A stretch of 38,131 nt of DNA from NCBI GenBank assembly GCA_946407375.1, contig CAMJNS010000014.1, positions 1 through 38,131 of the forward strand, read 5' to 3'. This stretch comes from an uncultured bacterium (GTDB lineage Bacteria > Muiribacteriota > Ozemobacteria > Ozemobacterales > Ozemobacteraceae). Position numbers and translations under genes: made by a program. Below, piece after piece: positions 34,450 through 38,131 of this stretch (its first letter is position 1; each line of letters opens with the position of its first letter). The notes under the pieces are model-generated. The model searched no databases and was not told the DNA's origin. It worked only from the letters and a program-made list of their open reading frames with translations.

Positions 34450-34498
34450 AAGATAGTTTTAGCTCCAGGGCAAACGCAAAATAAGAATACTTTAAAAA

Positions 34499-35269
34499 TT
34501 AAATACTAAAGTATTTTGCCCTCTTATTAAAAATAATAAAACCAGAAACAGAAAGTTCGGGAACCATCTGGTAAGATTCCGTTAATGATAACCCTATTCT
34601 TGATGGACCAAGAAGCTCAAATAGCTTTAATTGACAAGCCAAATCAGGGCAAGATGGATAACCAAAAGAATAACGACAACCACCAGTATTCTCTTTTTCT
34701 GAAAAATATTGGAAAAATTCATCTCTGATTCTTTTATGTATACACTGAGCTCCGCAATCAGCCATTTCTGCGCCTAATCCGTGCAATAAATGGTAATTAT
34801 AATAACTGTTTTCTTCAAATAATTTTTTTTCTTCTTCTATTATTTTGTTTCCTAAAGTAACAGCAAAAAAAGGAATTATTGCTTTAGAATCCGAATTCTT
34901 TTGAATAAAATCAGTAATACAAAGATTCGGAGACTGCTTCTGTCTAGGAAAATCAAAAGGAACTGTCTTATTATTAGAATCAAATACGATAAGCCTGTTG
35001 CCTTCACTCTCGCAAGGGAAAAAGCCATAAATAGCCTTACATTCAATTGTCGGCAAAACTTCCTCTTGCTTTTTTAGCTTTTCTAAAGCAGGTTTTGCCT
35101 TATTTTCAATAATACTTTTATATTCTTCTTCAGAAAGATTAGCTTTTGAAAAGCCCCATCTAGCTTCGAATAAAACTTTGCTTGAAAGAACATCGAAAAG
35201 TTCTTTCGTCGGAATATCTACAACTTGAGCTTTCCCAATTAGATTCTTAAATTTTTCCTTATTTTCCAT
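34499..35269 (-). CDS. Stand-alone MetH-type AdoMet-binding activation domain protein
   Basis: This 256-aa protein matches the C-terminal reactivation domain of cobalamin-dependent methionine synthase, where AdoMet is used to re-methylate the cofactor. Matches to the family are: VLFEARWGF (33-41), AIYGFFP (79-85), NLCITDFIQ (115-123), FFAVTLG (134-140), HGLGAEMADCGAQCIHKRIR (163-182), the AdoMet-binding RYSFGYPSCPD with R199, LTESYQMVPELSVSG (229-243) and a final YFS. The rest of MetH is absent and not in the window. Split MetH systems are known, so it may act in trans with a MetH lacking this domain. There is no clear ribosome site before the ATG. It follows the VapC gene end by 72 nt in the same direction. 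Confidence 0.88.
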   Translation of the reverse strand: MENKEKFKNLIGKAQVVDIPTKELFDVLSSKVLFEARWGFSKANLSEEEYKSIIENKAKPALEKLKKQEEVLPTIECKAIYGFFPCESEGNRLIVFDSNNKTVPFDFPRQKQSPNLCITDFIQKNSDSKAIIPFFAVTLGNKIIEEEKKLFEENSYYNYHLLHGLGAEMADCGAQCIHKRIRDEFFQYFSEKENTGGCRYSFGYPSCPDLACQLKLFELLGPSRIGLSLTESYQMVPELSVSGFIIFNKRAKYFSI

Positions 35270-35341
35270 AACTATATTCTAAGCATATAATTATATTTGT
35301 ATCAATTTATTTCTTCTTTTAGGTTAAGTTTTCTAAAGTAA

Positions 35342-35743
35342 TTAGCCAACCCAATTTTCAAATTTTAACCCTTCTACTCTCTCAAACTCTCTTGTGTTAT
35401 TTGTAACTAAAATTAAACCTAAAGAACGCGCGTGAGCAGCTATTTCTGTATCTAGAGAACCTATTGGTGAATCTTTTGCTTCAAGTTCAGCTCTGACGTA
35501 ACCATACTCTTCTGCTGCTTTCATATCAAAAGATTTTATTTCTAAATTTGATAAAAACAATGTTAATGCAATATGATTTTTTATTTTTTCTAAACTTTTT
35601 TCAGCTCCATAAGAAAGTTCAGCAAATGTAATCGAAGAAATACAAATCTCTTTTGGATCTAATTTGAGAAATCTTTCTATCACTTTTTCTGGTTTATGCT
35701 TAATAATATAAATACATATATTTGTATCAAGCATATACTTCAT
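35342..35743 (-). CDS. vapC: VapC-type PIN-domain ribonuclease toxin
   Basis: This 133-aa PIN-domain toxin has the acidic metal-binding set: D6 in MLDTN, E42 in FAELSYG and D98 in IGSLDTEIAAHA, with TNNTREF near the end. PIN toxins cut tRNA or rRNA; the target is unknown. The start forms an ATGA overlap with the antitoxin gene and has AAGGG upstream. This is the usual order, antitoxin then toxin. Confidence 0.93.
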   Translation of the reverse strand: MKYMLDTNICIYIIKHKPEKVIERFLKLDPKEICISSITFAELSYGAEKSLEKIKNHIALTLFLSNLEIKSFDMKAAEEYGYVRAELEAKDSPIGSLDTEIAAHARSLGLILVTNNTREFERVEGLKFENWVG

Positions 35744-35970
35744 AGGCTTTCCCTTTTTTGATTAATGCTTTGATTTCTTCCGTCTTTCATAAAATCATCA
35801 GAAAATAAATCTAGGCTTTTTAAGAAATTGTTCCATCTGCTATTTTTGGGCATTAGCAAAACAATATCACCTATTTTATTAATTACAACTTCGTCATCAT
35901 CAAATCTATAATCTTTTGGAAGTCTAACAGCCTGACTTCTACCATTTTCAAATACTTTTGCAGTTAGCAT
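35740..35970 (-). CDS. vapB: VapB-type antitoxin with AbrB/SpoVT-like fold
   Basis: This 76-aa antitoxin starts at ATG 35970 with AGGAGG (35978-35983) 7 nt upstream; a longer TTG reading from 35988 would run through that ribosome site. The N-terminal half (AKVFENGRSQAVRLPKDYRF, then DDDEVVINKIGDIVLLMP) is a swapped-hairpin AbrB DNA-binding domain. The rest (RWNNFLKSLDLFSDDFM) should bind VapC. It likely represses its own promoter through the palindrome at 35999-36014. Confidence 0.92.
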   Translation of the reverse strand: MLTAKVFENGRSQAVRLPKDYRFDDDEVVINKIGDIVLLMPKNSRWNNFLKSLDLFSDDFMKDGRNQSINQKRESL

Positions 35971-35991
35971 ACTAATACCTCCTACCAAAAG

Positions 35992-36014
35992 TTTATACCA
36001 AGATATATATCTTG
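35992..36014 (-). promoter_or_regulatory. vapBC promoter with palindromic operator
   Basis: The minus-strand -10 TATAAA (35992-35997) has TG one base upstream (extended -10). The perfect 16-bp palindrome CAAGATATATATCTTG (35999-36014) fills the spacer between -10 and -35. The expected leader is about 15 nt. The palindrome is the likely VapB(C) binding site. Confidence 0.7.
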
Positions 36015-36047
36015 ATAAAGAGAAACAATCACCTATTAAAACAAATT

Positions 36048-36189
36048 ACCAACCACACCTCTACCGCAATGCTTTGCATTGTAGCTCCCTCCGTCTTGCT
36101 ACGCAATCCACCTCCTCAAAAGCAAAGCTTTTGGGAAGGTTCTTCGTGACAGTTCCCCCAATCTTCGATTTGGGGAGCATCGGTTTGGT
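36048..36189. mobile_element. MITE-like 142-bp element with terminal inverted repeats
   Basis: The ends ACCAACC (36048-36054) and GGTTTGGT (36182-36189) are imperfect inverted repeats. Inside lie four small hairpins: CAATGC/GCATTG (36067-36081), TTGC/GCAA (36096-36106), CAAAAGC/GCTTTTG (36117-36133) and CCCCAA/TTGGGG with a TTC loop (36156-36175). Linkers such as CTCCCTCC and CCACCTCCTC recur between them. It has no coding potential and is less AT-rich than its surroundings. It resembles interspersed repeats seen between genes in many gut anaerobes. No second copy is in the window, so mobility is unproven. Confidence 0.55.
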
Positions 36190-36192
36190 TTT

Positions 36193-36276
36193 CTTCCATC
36201 TTCAATCTTTAATCTTCCATCTTCAATTTTCTATCTTCCATCTTCAATTTTCTATCTTCTATCTTCTATCTCCAAA
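36193..36276. repeat. Twelve tandem 7-bp repeats (CTTCNAT type) with 21-bp order
   Basis: Twelve heptads in one phase read CTTCCAT, CTTCAAT, CTTTAAT and variants, ending CTCCAAA. The triplet CTTCCAT-CTTCAAT-TTTCTAT recurs, giving a higher-order 21-bp period at least three times. The tract is pyrimidine-rich on the plus strand. It lies 75 bp before hsdM and just after the MITE-like element, so it could affect hsdM transcription. Confidence 0.9.
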
Positions 36277-36350
36277 ATATGTTATCATTCTCCTATAAAC
36301 AGATTTCAACGAACAAAAAATGATTATCTCTTTTTTAAAAAGGAACAAAA

Positions 36351-37856
36351 ATGGCTAAGACAAATGCTAATATTGGTTTTGAAAAACAGCTTTGGGATGC
36401 AGCTTGTGTTTTATGGGGTCATATTCCTGCAGCAGAATATAGAAAAGTAATAATAGGCTTGATTTTCTTGCGTTATATCTCGGCTGCATTTGAAAAACGC
36501 TACCAAGAACTTGTAGAAGAAGGCGACGGTTTTGAAGATGACCCCGATGCTTATATAGAAGAAAATGTATTTTTTGTTCCTGAAGTAGCTAGATGGAAAA
36601 CTATTGCTGAGGCTGCTCATACTCCTGAAATCGGTACAGTAATAGATAATGCTATGCGAGCTATTGAATCTGATAATACAAAGTTGAAAAATGTTCTTCC
36701 TAAGAACTACGCTAGCCCAGACTTAGACAAAAAAGTTCTAGGTGATGTTGTTGATATTTTTACCAATAATATTGATATGAGCAGCACCGAAGAAAGTGAA
36801 GATTTGTTGGGGCGTACATACGAATACTGTATTGCTCAATTTGCTGAAAAAGAAGGGGTTGGCGGCGGTGAATTCTATACTCCGTCTAGCATCGTAAAAA
36901 CTTTAGTTGCTATTTTGCGCCCCTTCAATAATTGCCGAGTTTATGACTGTTGCTGCGGCAGTGGTGGTATGTTTGTTCAAAGTGCTAAATTTATTCAGGC
37001 TCATTCTGGCAAACGTGGAGCTATTTCTGTGTATGGACAGGAAGCTAATGCAGACACATGGAAAATGGCTAAAATCAATATGGCTATTCGCGGTATTGAT
37101 GCTGATTTTGGACCATATCAGGCTGATACTTTTACGAACGATTTACATCCTACGCTGAAAGCTGATTTTATTCTGGCTAATCCACCTTTTAACTACCACC
37201 CTTGGAATCAAGATAAACTTCTAGAAGATGCCAGATGGAAATATGGCCTGCCTCCTGCTGGAAATGCTAACTATGCTTGGATTCAGCACATGATTTCACA
37301 TTTGGCTCCAAATGGAAAAATCGGTTTGGTATTGGCTAATGGTGCTCTATCTTCACAAACAAGCGGTGAAGGCGAAATTCGCAAAAGAATTATTGATGAT
37401 GATTTAATTGAAGGAATCATTGCTATGCCTACACAGCTTTTTTATAGCGTAACTATTCCTGTTACTCTTTGGTTTATTTCTAAAGGGAAAAAGCAAAAGG
37501 GAAAATCTCTATTTATTGATGCTAGAAAAATGGGATTTATGGTTGATCGCAAACATAGAGATTTAAGTGAAGAAGATATACAAAAACTTGCCGACACTTT
37601 TGAAGCCTTCCAAAATGGTAAATTAGAAGATGTTAAAGGTTTCTGTGCTGTGGTTGAAACTAAGCAGATTGCTGAGCAGGATTATGTTCTAACACCTGGC
37701 AGATACGTAGGCATAGAAGAACAAGAAGACGACGGTGAACCCTTTGAAGAAAAAATGACTCGTTTGACTGGTGAGCTTTCAGAACTCTTTGAAAAATCTC
37801 ATGCCCTAGAAGCTCAGATAAAGAAGAACTTAGGGGCAATTGGGTATGAAATCTGA
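36351..37856 (+). CDS. hsdM: Type I restriction-modification system methyltransferase subunit HsdM
   Basis: This 501-aa subunit methylates adenine in the recognition site with HsdS. The N-terminal HsdM_N helical domain (NIGFEKQLWDAACVLWGHIP, LIFLRYISAAF) is followed by the AdoMet-binding motif I YDCCCGSGGMF (198-208; the first position after YD is Cys where many have Pro or Ala) and the N6-adenine motif IV NPPF at 277-280. A C-terminal helix contacts HsdS. AAAAGGAA lies 7 nt before the ATG. The stop overlaps the hsdS start by 11 nt. Intact in all signatures. Confidence 0.95.
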   Translation: MAKTNANIGFEKQLWDAACVLWGHIPAAEYRKVIIGLIFLRYISAAFEKRYQELVEEGDGFEDDPDAYIEENVFFVPEVARWKTIAEAAHTPEIGTVIDNAMRAIESDNTKLKNVLPKNYASPDLDKKVLGDVVDIFTNNIDMSSTEESEDLLGRTYEYCIAQFAEKEGVGGGEFYTPSSIVKTLVAILRPFNNCRVYDCCCGSGGMFVQSAKFIQAHSGKRGAISVYGQEANADTWKMAKINMAIRGIDADFGPYQADTFTNDLHPTLKADFILANPPFNYHPWNQDKLLEDARWKYGLPPAGNANYAWIQHMISHLAPNGKIGLVLANGALSSQTSGEGEIRKRIIDDDLIEGIIAMPTQLFYSVTIPVTLWFISKGKKQKGKSLFIDARKMGFMVDRKHRDLSEEDIQKLADTFEAFQNGKLEDVKGFCAVVETKQIAEQDYVLTPGRYVGIEEQEDDGEPFEEKMTRLTGELSELFEKSHALEAQIKKNLGAIGYEI

Positions 37857-38131
37857 ATTAAAACTTATAAAAATAGGTGATATTTGTGATATTAGAAGAG
37901 GTGCTTCTCCTAGACCAATACAAAAATATCTCTCAGACAATGGTATGCCTTGGGTTAAAATAGCTGATGCAACCTCATCTAATTCTAGGTATATTATCAA
38001 AACCAATCAGTATATTAAAGATGAAGGAATCTCAAAAACAGTCAAAGTTGAACCAGAAACTTTGATTGTTTCAAATAGTGCAACACCAGGTTTGCCTAAA
38101 ATAATGAAAATTACTGCTTGTGTTCATGATG
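37846..38131 (+). CDS. hsdS: Type I restriction-modification specificity subunit HsdS (partial)
   Basis: Only the first 95 codons are inside the window. I translated them by hand: MKSELKLIKIGDICDIRRGA, then MPWVKIADATSSNSRYI and VEPETLIVSNSATPGLPKIM. The GDICDIRRGASP and WVKIAD-type segments and the SNSATPG motif are typical of the first target-recognition domain of HsdS. The start overlaps hsdM by 11 nt, which is normal for this pair. The DNA specificity cannot be read from sequence. An hsdR gene is not in the window. Confidence 0.9.
   Translation, partial: MKSELKLIKIGDICDIRRGASPRPIQKYLSDNGMPWVKIADATSSNSRYIIKTNQYIKDEGISKTVKVEPETLIVSNSATPGLPKIMKITACVHD

Noticed and set aside
36193..36276. 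CRISPR array
   Set aside because: The units are 7 bp with no spacers of constant length and no cas genes nearby.
36074..36298. 74-aa frame on the plus strand before hsdM
   Set aside because: It is made from the MITE-like element and the heptad repeat, so its protein is repeat-derived noise.

Overview
The window is AT-rich, gene-dense bacterial DNA, most of it on the minus strand. A secretin, a lipoprotein with a good lipobox, type IV prepilin-like proteins and a Tad pilus locus all point to an organism with two membranes. I cannot name the lineage from sequence alone. The mix of PilT, large pseudopilin-like proteins, a MoxR/von Willebrand A (vWA) operon and Tad genes at low GC fits poorly characterised phyla such as Riflebacteria, Elusimicrobiota or Lentisphaerota. 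That placement is a low-confidence guess.

Region A (1-20398, all minus strand) is a 20-kb co-directional run, most likely led by a promoter at 20370-20398. In transcription order it encodes: a membrane-anchored TAXI-type solute-binding protein; three prepilin-like proteins (PilX-, PilV- and PilW/GspJ-like); a small putative lipoprotein; an unknown 176-aa protein; a membrane protein with a coiled coil and a collagen-like Gly-Gln-Xaa repeat; a MoxR AAA+ ATPase; a large exported membrane protein; an ABC-2 type ATPase and permease; a DUF58 protein; a BatA-like vWA protein; a 926-aa protein with two vWA domains; the retraction ATPase PilT; and a cyclic-nucleotide-binding protein cut by the window edge. 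Many genes overlap by 4-14 nt. The MoxR-DUF58-vWA core matches known MoxR operons. Its placement between pilus-type genes is the most unusual feature here.

Region B (20460-24212, plus strand) holds a secreted acidic protein of unknown function, a 322-bp gap with a long perfect hairpin and three copies of a 17-19 bp motif, and priA, the replication restart helicase.

Region C (24243-34440, minus strand) holds a RelE/ParE-type toxin-antitoxin pair with its own promoter and operator, a strong terminator, and then a Tad/Flp pilus operon: cpaB, cpaC, cpaE, cpaF/tadA, tadB, tadC, a DUF192 gene and a lipoprotein gene. A good promoter lies in front of cpaB. A prepilin peptidase gene lies just upstream. 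No Flp pilin gene is in the window.

Region D (34499-38131) holds a stand-alone MetH activation-domain protein, a VapBC toxin-antitoxin pair with a palindromic operator inside its promoter, a 142-bp MITE-like element followed by twelve 7-bp repeats, and the start of a type I restriction-modification locus (hsdM, partial hsdS). I found no rRNA, tRNA, CRISPR array or transposase gene.
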